Source of the DNA: Phallusia fumigata
Lineage: Eukaryota > Chordata > Ascidiacea > Phlebobranchia > Ascidiidae
DNA: 34,381 nucleotides
NCBI GenBank assembly: GCA_008931825.1
Contig: QXVZ01017764.1
Span: 1-34,381, forward strand
Reading direction: 5' to 3'
Every line of letters starts with the position of its first letter. Position 1 is the first letter of the stretch. Shown here piece by piece: positions 33,793-34,381 of this stretch. Made by a program: the position numbers and the translations under genes. The notes below the pieces were generated by a model that searched no databases, was not told the DNA's origin, and saw only the letters and a program-made list of their open reading frames with translations.

Positions 33793-34381
33793 AGATTCCA
33801 CCTCCAAGAGATGAGATTCCACCTCTAGAGAATGAGATTCCACCTCTAAAGAGATGAGATTCCTCCTCTAATAGAGATGAGATTCCACCCCTTAAGAGAT
33901 GAGCTAAGAGAGGAGATTCCACCTCTAAAGAGATGAGATTCCACGTCTAAGAGATGAGATTCTACCTCTAGAGAATAAGATTCCACCTATAGAGAGATGA
34001 GATTCCACCCCTAGAGAGATGAGATTCCACCTCTAAAGAGATGAGATTCCACCTCTAATAGAGATGAGATTCCACCTCTAAGAGATGAGATTCCACCTCT
34101 AAGAGATGAGATTCCACGTCTAAGAGATGAGATTCCACCTCTAAAGAGATGAGATTCCACCTCTAGAGAGATGAGATTCCACCTCTAAAGAGATGAGATG
34201 CCCCCTCTATGAGATGAGATTCCACCTCTAAAGAGATGAGATTCCACCTCTAAGAGATGAGATTCCACCTCTAGAGAGATGAGATTCCACCTTTAGAGAG
34301 ATTCCACGTCTAAGAAATGAGATTCCACCTCTAGAGATGAGATTCCACCTCTAAAGAGATGAGATTCCACCTCTAAGAGAT
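33793..34381. repeat. Minisatellite, unit about 20-23 bp
   Basis: About 28 head-to-tail units of GATTCCACCTCTAAAGAGAT type with length variants and a few base changes (CACGTC, CCCCTC). It runs off the window end. No frame spans it without stops. Confidence 0.9.

Noticed and set aside
33793..34381. CRISPR array or telomere repeat
   Set aside because: Units are directly adjacent with no unique spacers, and the sequence is not telomere-like.

Overview
This window looks like nuclear DNA from a compact, AT-rich animal genome. It has no bacterial gene organisation, its reading frames are short, and it carries GT-AG splice signals with pyrimidine-rich acceptors, tRNA-derived SINEs and a hAT-type element. 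A tunicate such as Ciona is my best guess, from the style of the introns and of the C-rich interspersed repeats. That guess is recognition, not proof.

Layout. Positions 1-3.8 kb are a repeat field: a unit of about 129 bp in tandem (family R) with related fragments, and no gene. From 4.4 to 33.4 kb the + strand is an array of short exon-like units that recur with their flanking intron sequence. I label them by class. A cycle of E (about 105 nt), A (about 111 nt), B (66 nt), C (about 97 nt) and D recurs many times. The introns are also conserved and hold block m (inverted repeat around an octamer-like motif), block n (a near-invariant 16-mer) and block x (GGGTGCACACT). A second module recurs four times (4.4-5.8, 13.7-15.0, 17.1-18.5 and 25.3-26.5 kb): a Cys-rich exon Z, a CCAAT/CRE block P that looks like a promoter, a first-exon candidate, exon T, an intronic hairpin and exon I. 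Between these lie R fragments, family H repeats, three SINE copies and one 728-bp hAT-like element. From 33.8 kb to the end is a 20-23 bp minisatellite.

Interpretation. The sequence shows repeated exon-sized blocks with matching splice sites, and several have lengths that are multiples of three. Fused exons, such as D-E at 13534-13638 and C-E at 28482-28574, keep open frames. It also shows many broken copies with lost AG acceptors, lost GT donors, stops and frameshifts, and different copies favour different frames. I infer a tandemly amplified, partly pseudogenised multi-exon gene family. An alternative is a spliced non-coding transcript built from repeated exons. I recognise no product, so no gene symbol is given. 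No gene is supported on the - strand.
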